Shown here in pieces: positions 32,977-45,197 of a DNA stretch of 64,000 nt. Under the pieces are notes generated by a model, which was given only the letters and a program-made list of their open reading frames with translations, was not told the origin of the DNA and searched no databases. Both the position numbers and the translations under genes were made by a program. Origin of the DNA: Deltaproteobacteria bacterium (lineage in GTDB: Bacteria > Desulfobacterota > Desulfomonilia > Desulfomonilales > Desulfomonilaceae); contig VGSG01000001.1 in NCBI GenBank assembly GCA_016875095.1, positions 105,687-169,686 of the forward strand, in the 5' to 3' direction. How positions within the stretch are numbered: position 1 is the first letter of the stretch; the number at the start of each line of letters is the position of its first letter.

Positions 32977-35478
32977 TTAGGGATCCACTGTTCCGTTCTT
33001 GCCATGGCCTGTCCGAAAAGAGAGCGTTCGGCCGTCGGTCTCGAGGGTGACCGCGCCGTCACGACCGGTCCAAAGCACATGAACCGCCACATCTTCCAGC
33101 CTGCGCAACACATGGGGATTCGGGCAGGCCCCTCGTTTTTTCTCTTCGCTCGAGATCACAGCGATCTTCGGTCTGACCGCTCTGAGGAAATCCTCGGTAG
33201 AGGAGGTCTTACAGCCGTGGTGAGCTACCTTGAGCACGGTGGCCTCCAGATTCATCCCGGAAGTCAGCAATTCGGCTTCTCCCTCCCCCTCCAAGTCACC
33301 CGCGAAAAGGAAAGAGACATTCCCGTAATCGATTCGACAGACAACCGATGCGTTATTGACATCGCGGGAGAAGTATTCCTGCCGGAATGCAGGGGAAGGC
33401 GGGTTGAGAAAGGTTACTCGAGCGTTCCCTAGCATGATCGGCTGACCGCTGCGATCGGCCTGCGCCACAACTCCTCCTCCGGCTTGTACCATGGCGAATA
33501 GATCGGTGAGAAAGGGAGGCTCGAACCCTATACGGTTGCGCCACAAGCGAATTGAAGGGCCCCGGGAAATGACAGTCGGCAGACCACCCATATGGTCCAT
33601 CTGGGGATGGGTGAGGACGATCTCTTGCGGTCCCCGCACGCCGGCCCATTGAAAGAATGGGACGAGGATGCTTTCCCCGGAATCAAAATGAGGATTCTTG
33701 ACCCCACCGTCGATAAGGAGCGCGTGACTGGGCTGAGCCTTAATTAGAGCCGCATCTGCTTTCCCCACACTGAGGAAGACGACGCGTAAGGGCGGCTCTC
33801 CCGACCCAAACCACCTGAAGCATGCGGCGATCGCCGCGAGGAATAGGATAGCAGCCACCACAGCGGCCCAACGTTTCCGAGTCGGCCGACCGAGGCACCC
33901 GAGCGCCCCGAACATGGCGCCAACAGCGACGAGAAACTCCGGGACGCGCAGCTCGGGCAAGTTCAAAGCGCTGGCGGGGAGTTCGGCAAAAAAGCGGCCG
34001 ACGCGTATGGTTACATCAACAAGGAAAGCTCCAGGCACAAGGATCAGCGCTCCTACCGCAGGCCAAACGGTTCCCACCAGCGCGGCCAACAACGCAAAAG
34101 GTAAGGCTATGGTGAAGAGCGGAACTGCGATCAGATTCGCAAAGAATGTATAGACGGGGAAGTAGTGAAACGTGTTCGCGAGGAAGGGAGCGGTTCCCAT
34201 TGTGGCGGCAAAGGAGGTGAGGCACAAGGCCGTCACATGACCTCCGATCTTCTTGGTCCAACTCTCTTTACGCCCCGCGCCCAGATGTGGTTCAGACGTT
34301 GCGGTCTCCAAATCGTTCTGACGCGACCCATACCATCGCTTCATCACATTGGGCGTTACAAGGAGAATCCCCAGCACAGCGGCAAACGAGAGTTGGAAGC
34401 CAACGGTGAAGATCGACAACGGATAGAGCAACAGAATCAGAAATGCTGCGAGAGCCAGCGAATTCAGAGAGTGCCAGCGACGGTCCAAAATGAGAGCTGT
34501 GGCGACCACGAGTCCCATGATCGTGGAACGGACGGCTGGAGCGCGGCCTCCTACCAGGAGACAGTACACCACCATCGCAGGGATAGTGACGGCGGCTGCC
34601 AGTTTTCTCCGCGGAGCCCATAGAAAGACAGTCGGATATGGAGCTGTGGCAATAAGAACGAAGACAGAGGTAAAGAGCGCTACGATACCCACGTGCAGAC
34701 CAGACGCAGACAAGAGGTGCGCCAGTCCTGAAGCGGCAAAAGCGCTCTGGAGCGAAAAGTCCACCTCCCCCCGATCCCCGAGAACAATACCCTTGAGGAC
34801 CGCCCTCACTTCTCCGGAGGAGTAACGCTCCAGGAAGCTGTTCATGGCTTCTCGGAGTTCATACAGAAGGGCGCGGGGCGCGAGCCGTGAACCGAGGCTC
34901 AGCAACAGAATCGAATCCGGTCCTTGGACCGAGGCCTGCCACAAAATCCCGCCGTCTCTGCAATACATCTCCCAGTCAAATTCACCCGGATTGCCTCGGT
35001 TGCGCGGCTTTCTAATGTCGGACCGAAACGATATGCGGTCTCCCGCGCAGAGCGGAGTCTGATGTTCACGAAGGAATAGCCTTCCCTGCCCTGGAATCGA
35101 TTGATTTGCCACGGCGTCTCTGCCGGAATCGAGAAGGAGAACCCGAAACTGATCGCCGGAGGCGAGCTTATCCCTGACGGTGGCGTGAATAATTCTCTTG
35201 TCGGCGGGTGGCGTGTATTCCTCTCCCGCGCAAAGACACGTCATGGCGCTATAAAAGCCCAATGAACAGAGAAAGGCTGCGGCCGAGAGCCAGAGGATCT
35301 CACGCCGCTGGAACCGCAAAGAACCCAAGAGCATAAGAAGAGAGAGGAGGACGGGGACGAGAAACCACGAACCCGGGCATGTCCTGCACATGTTTGCCCC
35401 GAAGATGCCCGTGACAAGAAATGCCAGAGCTACAACAGCAGGGCGCCGCTCCAGGTGACCGGCCAGTGATCTGATCAT
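32977..35478 (-). CDS. comEC: ComEC/Rec2 family DNA uptake channel
   Basis: 833 residues with three parts. An N-terminal region with TM helices and an OB-like soluble domain (about 25-200, DUF4131-like: VRDKLASGDQFRVLLLDSG, NPGEFDWEMYCRDGGI). A central competence domain with many TM helices (ASGLAHLLSASGLHVGIVAL, GGRAPAVRSTIMG). A C-terminal metallo-beta-lactamase domain (VVFLSVGKADAALIKA, LTHPQMDHMGG, FLFAGDLEGEGE, KVAHHGCKTS). ComEC passes single-stranded DNA across the inner membrane during transformation. All three parts are intact. Confidence 0.93.
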   Translation of the reverse strand: MIRSLAGHLERRPAVVALAFLVTGIFGANMCRTCPGSWFLVPVLLSLLMLLGSLRFQRREILWLSAAAFLCSLGFYSAMTCLCAGEEYTPPADKRIIHATVRDKLASGDQFRVLLLDSGRDAVANQSIPGQGRLFLREHQTPLCAGDRISFRSDIRKPRNRGNPGEFDWEMYCRDGGILWQASVQGPDSILLLSLGSRLAPRALLYELREAMNSFLERYSSGEVRAVLKGIVLGDRGEVDFSLQSAFAASGLAHLLSASGLHVGIVALFTSVFVLIATAPYPTVFLWAPRRKLAAAVTIPAMVVYCLLVGGRAPAVRSTIMGLVVATALILDRRWHSLNSLALAAFLILLLYPLSIFTVGFQLSFAAVLGILLVTPNVMKRWYGSRQNDLETATSEPHLGAGRKESWTKKIGGHVTALCLTSFAATMGTAPFLANTFHYFPVYTFFANLIAVPLFTIALPFALLAALVGTVWPAVGALILVPGAFLVDVTIRVGRFFAELPASALNLPELRVPEFLVAVGAMFGALGCLGRPTRKRWAAVVAAILFLAAIAACFRWFGSGEPPLRVVFLSVGKADAALIKAQPSHALLIDGGVKNPHFDSGESILVPFFQWAGVRGPQEIVLTHPQMDHMGGLPTVISRGPSIRLWRNRIGFEPPFLTDLFAMVQAGGGVVAQADRSGQPIMLGNARVTFLNPPSPAFRQEYFSRDVNNASVVCRIDYGNVSFLFAGDLEGEGEAELLTSGMNLEATVLKVAHHGCKTSSTEDFLRAVRPKIAVISSEEKKRGACPNPHVLRRLEDVAVHVLWTGRDGAVTLETDGRTLSFRTGHGKNGTVDP

Positions 35479-35701
35479 GGTTCCCGCCGCAAATTCAGGG
35501 CCCGCGCGTTCATTGCACGAACCCCTTGAAGATCGTCACTCACGATGGTAATCGAATTCTTGACCTCACCGGTCTGTCCCCACGAGACCTTTGCGGTCTG
35601 ATACGCCCCACGTATTTGGGCGCACGGAGCCTCTGATCTATTGGCGAGGCCGATTGCCCTCCGGAAGGGGAACTGTTGTGGGGGTAGCCGAGGAAATGTC
35701 T

Positions 35702-36469
35702 ATGGAATCGTTCGGAGAATACCTCAAGAGCCTTCGAGAAGAAAAGGGGTTGACGCTTGCGCAGATGTCCGAGCAGACCAAGGTGGCGCTGACCAACCTG
35801 GAACTGCTTGAAAAAGACCGGTACGATCTATTGCCCCCCCGTGTTTTTGTAAGAGGCTTCATCCAATCTTATGTCCAGGCCCTGGATCTGGAATCCGAAC
35901 AGGCGCTCCGTGAATTCGAGAATTTTATTCGGCAAGGGGAAGCGCCCAACTACGAACACGAGGAACACCCGCTCTTTCACCGACGGCCGCCGAGTCGACC
36001 GAATAGGGGAAGGAAGATCTTCAACATCGGTCTTACCGCGGCGGGTATCATAGCGTTGGGCATTCTGTTGCTTACGGGAGTCACGCGCCTCTTCTTTTCC
36101 GAACCCCCGAACAAGACGATAGGATCCACCGGTCGGACACAGGGATTGCCCTCCGTGGGACCCAGCCCTCGGCAGCCGATCGCGCCCAAGCTCTCCGAAG
36201 GCCCGGTCTTTGACCAGCCGGCGCCCAAGCAGACAGGTAAAAAGGTCCTTGAAATTAAGGCGTTGTCAAACGCTTGGCTGCGGATAACGTCGGACGATGG
36301 GCCTGCGGAAGAATTGACCATGTCTGCGGGTGATGTTCAGATCTTCACAGCACGAAACGGATTTCAGATCCAGACCGGAAACGCGGGCGGGGTCCGTTTC
36401 CGCTATGATGGAAAAGAGTTACCCGTCATGGGCAAGGAAAACCAGACCCTGTCGCTGTCGCTACCCTAA
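35702..36469 (+). CDS. rodZ: RodZ-like HTH membrane protein with C-terminal DUF4115-type domain
   Basis: About 255 residues. N-terminal HTH_25: FGEYLKSLREEKGLTLAQMSEQTKV...LLPPRVFVRGFIQSYVQALDL, as in RodZ/YfgA. Basic juxtamembrane stretch RRPPSRPNRGRK, one TM (GLTAAGIIALGILLLTGVTRL) and a periplasmic part with the beta domain LEIKALSNAWLRITSDDG ... ADVQIF-like ... RFRYDGKELPVMG. RodZ couples MreB to the cell envelope. The ATG at 35702 is 8 nt from GAGG; an ATG at 35696 is possible. It is divergent from comEC. Confidence 0.85.
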   Translation: MESFGEYLKSLREEKGLTLAQMSEQTKVALTNLELLEKDRYDLLPPRVFVRGFIQSYVQALDLESEQALREFENFIRQGEAPNYEHEEHPLFHRRPPSRPNRGRKIFNIGLTAAGIIALGILLLTGVTRLFFSEPPNKTIGSTGRTQGLPSVGPSPRQPIAPKLSEGPVFDQPAPKQTGKKVLEIKALSNAWLRITSDDGPAEELTMSAGDVQIFTARNGFQIQTGNAGGVRFRYDGKELPVMGKENQTLSLSLP

Positions 36470-36552
36470 CCGTTCCCTCTCCGAGGCGTCTAGCCGTTCC
36501 GTTACAACACATAGCCGCCTGCCGACTTCAAACATGATCGGAAGTGGCGAAA

Positions 36553-36912
36553 ATGCGCGAGAATAAGAAAAAGCTGCTCCTGGTAATTCATATCCAAACG
36601 CAGGAGGATCTACTTCCCATTATTGAAGGGGAAGGGTGGTATACGGCAAGGGATTTGTTCAAGAAGACAAGCACGCTCTTCAACAGGGACTGGAACGGCA
36701 AGTACGCGCTCGATCTGGATGAGAAACCGTGGTTCGTGTCGGAGCGAGAATTCGCGGAACTCAAGGTAATAAAGGGACGCGTGGTCACTCTTGTGGCGGG
36801 AAAGCGCCACGTTTCGGACAACGTGCTTCTTTACCGGGATAGAGACGGCACGTCGTACGCGCTGGCCGAAGACCTTAAGGAATTCTTGAGCAGGATCGGT
36901 ATCGAAGCTTGA
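36553..36912 (+). CDS. Hypothetical protein
   Basis: 119 residues, ATG at 36553 with GGAAG 9 nt upstream, 83 nt after the rodZ-like stop. The sequence is mixed alpha/beta and soluble (KKLLLVIHIQTQEDLLPIIE, FVSEREFAELKVIKGRVVTL). No family or motif is recognised. It may be part of a unit with the following DprA-like gene. Confidence 0.6.
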   Translation: MRENKKKLLLVIHIQTQEDLLPIIEGEGWYTARDLFKKTSTLFNRDWNGKYALDLDEKPWFVSEREFAELKVIKGRVVTLVAGKRHVSDNVLLYRDRDGTSYALAEDLKEFLSRIGIEA

Positions 36913-36942
36913 TTTCCGCGCATGGATTTTTGAGAACCCGCG

Positions 36943-38613
36943 GTGGATCTTTTCCGGCAGGAAGCTCTCTCCCCGCGCCGAGTTGTAGCAGTGGAGCGAT
37001 CACGCGTTGAGTCAGTCTTAGTCGCTACGGCTATCCTATCCTCGATGCGGGAACTGGATTGGATAGCGCGTTCCCGGGTCATCTCGCACACTCCCCAGTT
37101 CGACATTGAAGCGGCGTCGGCCGCTGTGGGCGCGCTCCAAGAAGCCTTCGACGCCGCAGAAGTTTCTTTGCCCACATGCCTTCGGATTTCCCCCCGAAGC
37201 CTGCTCCGAGCCGCTGCGCAATCTCGAACGTGGCTCTACCAGGGTATCAACCTCATTACCGCGGACGAAATCCGGGCTCCCGCCGCGACTGAACATCCGA
37301 TTCCCAAGCTGCTTTATGCAAAAGGCGACAAGTCACTCCTGGAACAGCCTTCAGCGTGCATCCTGAATTCGAGGACTTCGCGCCTTGTGGGCCCGTCAGA
37401 CACTTGGGTGCAAGCGTGTAGAGCGCTGTTCCAATTGGTGGAACGTAACCGATGGGTTGTTGTGTCCAGCTATGGACGCCTCCCATATGAACTTGTGGCT
37501 CGAATGGCCTGCGCAAAAAGTCTCCCGATCATTGTGGTCTGCATGGACACGCTCCCTTTCATGGATCGCCCTGAGAGAGCATCGCGGTTTGAGGAACACT
37601 TCCGCGATCTGTATCCCTGGGAGCATACCCTTTTCCTATCGCCCTTTCCGCCCGGGCGAGCGCCCCGCGCTCCGGAAAGAGCCACGCAAAGGGATCATTT
37701 GATCGCGGCCCTCTCCTGGCGCATGCTCGCAGGTGAGGTGCGACCGGGTGGAACTATGGAGCGCCTCCTCCACATCGGGGAGCGACGAGGCATCTCGGTC
37801 AGTCGGGCTTCGGAGTTCGGGATCGGCCCGAGATCGAGCAGAACGTTTTCCGCTCCTCTTGAACCGAACTCCTCCGTTCCCAGGAACGGCGGGAAGTTGT
37901 CTCGCGAGCCGGGCAAAGGAATCCGCGACCATGACAGGCCCGACACAAACCAATATGAACCTAAGGGGCCGCCTCGACCGGCGCCAGGTTACGAAGCGCT
38001 GCCTCTAGCGAACTGGCCACCGCGAGGAGGGTGGCTGATCCACTACACACGGGCGTGTCCGGGACCGTGGCCGGGGCAAACGCTCGGTGATTATTGCCAA
38101 TCCTTGATAGACGGCCGGCCGAGTTCCGCCCACTCCGCGTTTCACACGCTGGTCCACATCCTCGAAGAAGGAAGAATTCGCGGGTCCCGCCGCCTTATCC
38201 GCGGAGCGTTCCCTTGCGTGTCATTCACCGAATGTCTGCCCGCTGAGGCGCGCGATCTGATCAGATGGCGCACCGGGCTCATACGCTGGTCGTTTGAACC
38301 GTACGGCATAGCCGTGAGAAGAGAGGCCCTGGCTGGTTTCGATGTTCGTCCGGTAATGTACGGCGATGAGGCCGTGTATCAACAGATGTCGGAAAATGAA
38401 AAGTTCCTTTTCCAGCTCGAGAGAGAACAGGGCGAAGCATGGTCGCTTGAAAAAGAGTGGCGGGTGCTTGGAGACCTGAACCTGGATCGCATACCGGCCG
38501 ATGACCTGCTCGTTGTTGTAGCGTTGCTCGATGAAGCGCGAATCATTCACCGGGATTTCGGGTACCGGGTAACACTCTCGGGAATCACGGCGGAGACCGC
38601 GAACCGCGCCTGA
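36943..38613 (+). CDS. DprA-like Rossmann domain fused to an ART/DUF2971-like C-terminal domain
   Basis: 556 residues in two parts. Residues about 120-290 align by eye with DprA/SMF: KLLYAKGDKSLLEQPSACIL, WVVVSSYGRLPYELVARMAC, LFLSPFPPGRAPRAP and LIAALSWRMLAGEVRPGGTM match the LYVRGD, VVSGLARGID, FPPG and IAGLS-type blocks. The GSR/SGxxxGID nucleotide-loop residues are degenerate. After a Pro-rich linker (about 305-345), residues 355-550 form a second domain: WLIHYTRACPGPWPGQ, AFHTLVHILEEGRI, PCVSFTECLP, FEPYGIAVRRE and EKEWRVLGDL, a pattern of DUF2971/ART-like folds. GTG start, weak SD. Function unknown; DNA-related or defence effector role is inference. Confidence 0.7.
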   Translation: MDLFRQEALSPRRVVAVERSRVESVLVATAILSSMRELDWIARSRVISHTPQFDIEAASAAVGALQEAFDAAEVSLPTCLRISPRSLLRAAAQSRTWLYQGINLITADEIRAPAATEHPIPKLLYAKGDKSLLEQPSACILNSRTSRLVGPSDTWVQACRALFQLVERNRWVVVSSYGRLPYELVARMACAKSLPIIVVCMDTLPFMDRPERASRFEEHFRDLYPWEHTLFLSPFPPGRAPRAPERATQRDHLIAALSWRMLAGEVRPGGTMERLLHIGERRGISVSRASEFGIGPRSSRTFSAPLEPNSSVPRNGGKLSREPGKGIRDHDRPDTNQYEPKGPPRPAPGYEALPLANWPPRGGWLIHYTRACPGPWPGQTLGDYCQSLIDGRPSSAHSAFHTLVHILEEGRIRGSRRLIRGAFPCVSFTECLPAEARDLIRWRTGLIRWSFEPYGIAVRREALAGFDVRPVMYGDEAVYQQMSENEKFLFQLEREQGEAWSLEKEWRVLGDLNLDRIPADDLLVVVALLDEARIIHRDFGYRVTLSGITAETANRA

Positions 38614-38625
38614 AGGATAGGCCGG

Positions 38626-39447
38626 ATGATCGAATTGCGGAAGTTCGAAGAGATTACCCAGATCAGAATGAAGCCGGAACGGGCCGGTCACCCTCCTTAC
38701 TGGATCTCCAGCTATCTGGTGGATGGGTTGCTCATCGATACGGGCTGCAAGAACACCGAAGAAGAGTTCATCGCCGCGCTCGACGGCCGGACAGTCCTCG
38801 TTGCGGTTAACACTCATCACCACGAGGATCATGTGGGCGCGAACAAGGCCGTGAAGGAGAAGTTCGGGATAGAGATCTTCGCTCACCGTGAGGCGGTTCC
38901 CATAATCGCGCAGGTCCCCGATATGCCTTCTTACAGGCTGCATTATTGGGGCCGACGCGAACCATGCGAAGTCCTGCCGCTCGGCGACCGGATTGAAACC
39001 CCTCACCATCTCTTCGAAGTGATCGAGACCCCGGGGCATTGCGGTGGCCACGTGGCGCTCGTTGAACGAGCTAGAGGCTGGTGCTTTAGCGGGGACCTAT
39101 ACATATCGAAAAAGCCCAATGTGGCTGGTCCGGAATTCAATGTGGCTCACATGATTCGATCCATGAAACGCATCTTGAGTTTGGACATGGACCGCATCAT
39201 TGTCATGACGTCAGCGCTGGCCATTGAGAAGAACGGACAACAGGCGTTCCAGGAGTGCGTGAGTTATCTCGAAGAGTTGTGCGAAACCGTGAAGGACCTC
39301 TACGGTATGGGCATGACTCCCGCTGAAATGGTAACCCGGATTTTCGGTCGTGAAAGCCCTCTCAAGAGCCTTACCGACGGCCAATATTCAACGGAAAGAC
39401 TCGTGCTCCTCGCGCTGGAAGCAGGCATGCAAGAGTGTGGCCCGTAG
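38626..39447 (+). CDS. Metallo-beta-lactamase fold hydrolase
   Basis: 273 residues. The zinc motif is THHHEDHVG (His64, His66, Asp68 and His69 region), with further ligands in TPGHCGGHVAL, CFSGDLYIS and a C-terminal region rich in helix. It resembles glyoxalase II/MBLAC2-type hydrolases. It starts 12 nt after the DprA-like gene on the same strand, so the two are probably co-transcribed. Substrate unknown. Confidence 0.88.
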   Translation: MIELRKFEEITQIRMKPERAGHPPYWISSYLVDGLLIDTGCKNTEEEFIAALDGRTVLVAVNTHHHEDHVGANKAVKEKFGIEIFAHREAVPIIAQVPDMPSYRLHYWGRREPCEVLPLGDRIETPHHLFEVIETPGHCGGHVALVERARGWCFSGDLYISKKPNVAGPEFNVAHMIRSMKRILSLDMDRIIVMTSALAIEKNGQQAFQECVSYLEELCETVKDLYGMGMTPAEMVTRIFGRESPLKSLTDGQYSTERLVLLALEAGMQECGP

Positions 39448-39508
39448 GCGGCGCTGCTGAGGCGTTTCCAACCTGCTGCAACATCTTTTCAGAAACTGCG
39501 ACTCCATA

Positions 39509-42604
<3,096 letters not shown>

Positions 42605-42649
42605 ACGGAAACTCCTGAATCCATGCCCGATAGCGGTAATTCAGGTGGC

Positions 42650-42678
42650 GGGATATCACAGCGGTTCAGGCTTGTCAA
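42650..42678 (-). promoter_or_regulatory. Probable promoter of the SNF2 gene
   Basis: On minus: TTGACA (42678-42673), 17-nt spacer, TATCCC (42655-42650), about 46 nt before the start codon. The -10 is weak. Confidence 0.4.
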
Positions 42679-42999
42679 TATTAAAACAAAAAAATGAGAT
42701 ATTATTTACAACACTGCATCAATAGTAAAAATGTACAGATCAATTAACCAATCAGTAAATTGGAGAAAAACTACTCTCTTCATTCGCGAGAAACACTAAG
42801 GAATTCCTTACCGCGCTCGCCCATATTCAGCGGCCCTACAAATCCGCCTTCAAGCGCACAAGATGGTGAGATCCCTTTCTCAACCCGCGCTTCGCCGCGT
42901 CCTCCTTTGTCGGTTTTCCCGTCGGTCAACCCGACTCACCTGCTTCGCGCATCCTCCGGAGTGTTTTTGCAAAGCCGATATCGGGCGTTGAGGGTAAAG

Positions 43000-43034
43000 A
43001 AAAGGCCCGGAGAGTGTCGCCCTCCGAGCCTTTT
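43000..43034 (-). terminator. Rho-independent terminator of the barrel gene
   Basis: AAAAGGCCCGGAG (43000-43012) pairs with CTCCGAGCCTTTT (43022-43034) with one mismatch. On minus the stem ends in CCTTTTCTTTACC, a T-rich tail. It lies 24 nt after the stop codon of the 43058-44818 gene. Confidence 0.8.
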
Positions 43035-43057
43035 CCGCTCAGATCGGAATAGGGTTG

Positions 43058-44818
43058 TTAGAAGTCGATCATCATGGTTCCTTGGATAGCCTGAATGAGG
43101 TCACGATTCGTCATGACCGCGTCACCCGCAACCACACCAACTGGGACAGGAGTGACCGCGCGGTATGCCCAGTCAAACCACTGGCCGGGCTGCCAGAGCG
43201 CGTACCGGGTGTTCAGAGTGAAGCCTTCCAGGAGCTTCCAACCCACCCCAGCGCCCAGCTCCCAGCCGATGAATCCGTCATCAACGTACGGGTTGCGGTT
43301 GGGGAAGCCCTGAGCAGCCGCGAAGCTTCCCGGGCCGTTTCCCGCGGCGCTCGCCGCTCCGGTCTGGTTGAACTGGCCGATGAGATAGCCGTTCTTTTCA
43401 ACTCGGTTCGCCCAGATAAAACTCGACCAGACGTTCAAATTGGCCGCGACCGCGTAATCGATGCGGCCGGCTAAACAGTAGGCGTCGCTCATCATCCCAT
43501 GCTCGTCGGAAACGAAGGTTATGTCCGCGGCAGCCCACCCGCCGTTATTGCCGCCCGCGTACGTATTGAACATCAGCAATTCGTACGGTTCCATAGCCTG
43601 GTAGTTGATAGGCCACGCGCGATAGATCTTGGTGCGGTTGTTATTATTGAGCACCGGCCCGGACGCGAGCGCCGACATGAAGGTGAATTTGGCCGGGCCG
43701 ATCAGGACGCCCGCTTCCGCGAACCAGTGGCACGCCTCAATATGAGCTTCTGTCCTTGGCAATCCCGTAACGTCAACTTCGCCGATGTTGATGGTGGGGT
43801 ACTGCTCTATGTTCACCCAGGCAAACTCTCCATTGGCAAAAAAAACTCCGTTATTGTACTTCACGTATACAAGATTCGCCCAGGTAACATCGTCTGTGTT
43901 GCCGTGAAACGCGTCCGCCAGCGCTGCGCTCACATTTGCGCCCAATCGAGTGGGCGAATGGTATGCCCTCCAGATACTGGCGCCACCGAGCCCGAGATGT
44001 CCGCTTTCGTAGGTAAAGAGACCGGCCTGGAAAAAGGTGTTCTTCAGGGCGCCGTCCGGGTTAGAGCCCCAGCTCTCTATGAAACGGTTGCGTCCGAGCC
44101 AGATGGCGTACAAGAATCGGAGAGGCCCGTAAGGAGCAACAAAGAGAAGAGATTCAGATCTGGTGTTTTCCCCGAAGGTGGCCCCAATTCCGAAGGGGAA
44201 ATCCTTGAGACCGACGGAAAGCACGCCGATGGGAAGCTGAATTGTTGCCCTGACCTGTTCCCAACTTCCAATGGCCCCGGTGTCGTACCCGTTCATGCTC
44301 GTCTGCGACATGTAGTATCGCTCAAAGGGCGGGATGCCCGGTGAAGTGCCCAAAACAACGCTTGCAGCGTCGTAATCCAAGCCCTGCCAGTATTTGTTCC
44401 GGGTCCCGCCGATGTTGTACACACCGAACACTCGAATGGCTTTATTTACACGGATCTCGGGATAGAGTGTCAGGCGCAGGTCGTTGTAATACGCGTCCGA
44501 ACCGAGCCTCGAGTAGCCTCCGCGCGTAATAACGAGCTGCCCCGTGGCCATGTCGGCCAGAAACGGCGACGCCGCTCCCGAACCGTAAATGTTCGGGCCC
44601 GCAAAGCCGACCGGAATGCCCGCCTGTTCCCCGGCCGAGACGATTCCAAACAGGTCACGATCTCCCAGGCGGCCAAAATACCGGAAGCGGTACTCGAACT
44701 CTCCTTTCATGGAGAATTCCCATGCAAAAGCAGGGGCTGTAAAAAGCAAGAAGGTCACGACAAGGAATGCAGCGGTCATCCAGACGATCGGCGTGACCCT
44801 GGTTTTCCGGTGGATCAT
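43058..44818 (-). CDS. Outer-membrane beta-barrel protein (alginate-export/porin-like)
   Basis: 586 residues with a signal peptide (VWMTAAFLVVTFLLFTAPA, cleavage AFA/WE). The mature protein is rich in alternating hydrophobic strands and aromatic residues (FSMKGEFEYRFRYFG, LRLTLYPEIRVNKAIRVFGV, FTLNTRYALWQPGQWFDWAY) and ends in ...TMMIDF, the terminal aromatic expected for BAM-dependent barrels. GAGGAGG stands 6 nt before the ATG. It probably forms a channel; the solute is unknown. Single-gene unit with its own terminator. Confidence 0.85.
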   Translation of the reverse strand: MIHRKTRVTPIVWMTAAFLVVTFLLFTAPAFAWEFSMKGEFEYRFRYFGRLGDRDLFGIVSAGEQAGIPVGFAGPNIYGSGAASPFLADMATGQLVITRGGYSRLGSDAYYNDLRLTLYPEIRVNKAIRVFGVYNIGGTRNKYWQGLDYDAASVVLGTSPGIPPFERYYMSQTSMNGYDTGAIGSWEQVRATIQLPIGVLSVGLKDFPFGIGATFGENTRSESLLFVAPYGPLRFLYAIWLGRNRFIESWGSNPDGALKNTFFQAGLFTYESGHLGLGGASIWRAYHSPTRLGANVSAALADAFHGNTDDVTWANLVYVKYNNGVFFANGEFAWVNIEQYPTINIGEVDVTGLPRTEAHIEACHWFAEAGVLIGPAKFTFMSALASGPVLNNNNRTKIYRAWPINYQAMEPYELLMFNTYAGGNNGGWAAADITFVSDEHGMMSDAYCLAGRIDYAVAANLNVWSSFIWANRVEKNGYLIGQFNQTGAASAAGNGPGSFAAAQGFPNRNPYVDDGFIGWELGAGVGWKLLEGFTLNTRYALWQPGQWFDWAYRAVTPVPVGVVAGDAVMTNRDLIQAIQGTMMIDF

Positions 44819-45197
44819 TTTTTCCTCCTCACAAACCCTGAACCAATGAACGAAAGGTCTGCGGAGAATCCGGACCTGCGGACCGTCGAGGCGCCTATCT
44901 TTTTCGGCCGTCTCACCGCCGCGGGATTATCCCGGAGACGTTCTATGTGTATCAAAATTACTCAAATAAGTCAACAAGAACTATCAAAAACCTCAAGTAA
45001 TAGTTGATTGATTGTCCAACCAACGCCATGAGGGTTATCATTAATCTGCTAACCTCGCTAGATTATTCTTTTGTCTGTGCTCAAATTCCCAGCGAAGCGG
45101 ACCGCCTCCACAAAATCGTTTGAGCTTGCGCGTGTACGGTTTTCTTTGGTACATTCTCACTTCATTGAAGCGGCGTATGGCGGGCGGGCCGGTCCGA
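44819..45197. other. 379-bp divergent promoter region (barrel gene and ABC exporter)
   Basis: AT-rich core at 44950-45070 with repeated short TTGATTGATTG-like and TCAA/TTGA words. A candidate minus-strand promoter is at 44946-44974. I cannot define a convincing plus-strand promoter for the exporter operon. Confidence 0.4.
44946..44974 (-). promoter_or_regulatory. Candidate promoter of the barrel gene
   Basis: On minus: TTGACT (44974-44969), 17-nt spacer, TACACA (44951-44946). Confidence 0.35.

Larger units (their letters stand above)
42605..43057. other. 453-bp intergenic region between SNF2 and barrel genes
   Basis: No credible gene. It holds an AT-rich stretch (42675-42775), unlike the GC-rich surroundings, containing the probable SNF2 promoter, and the terminator of the outer-membrane barrel gene at 43000-43034. 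Confidence 0.5.

Noticed and set aside
43499..44344. 281-codon plus-strand frame opposite the barrel protein
   Set aside because: The minus frame has a signal peptide, SD, terminator and barrel features; the plus frame has none.
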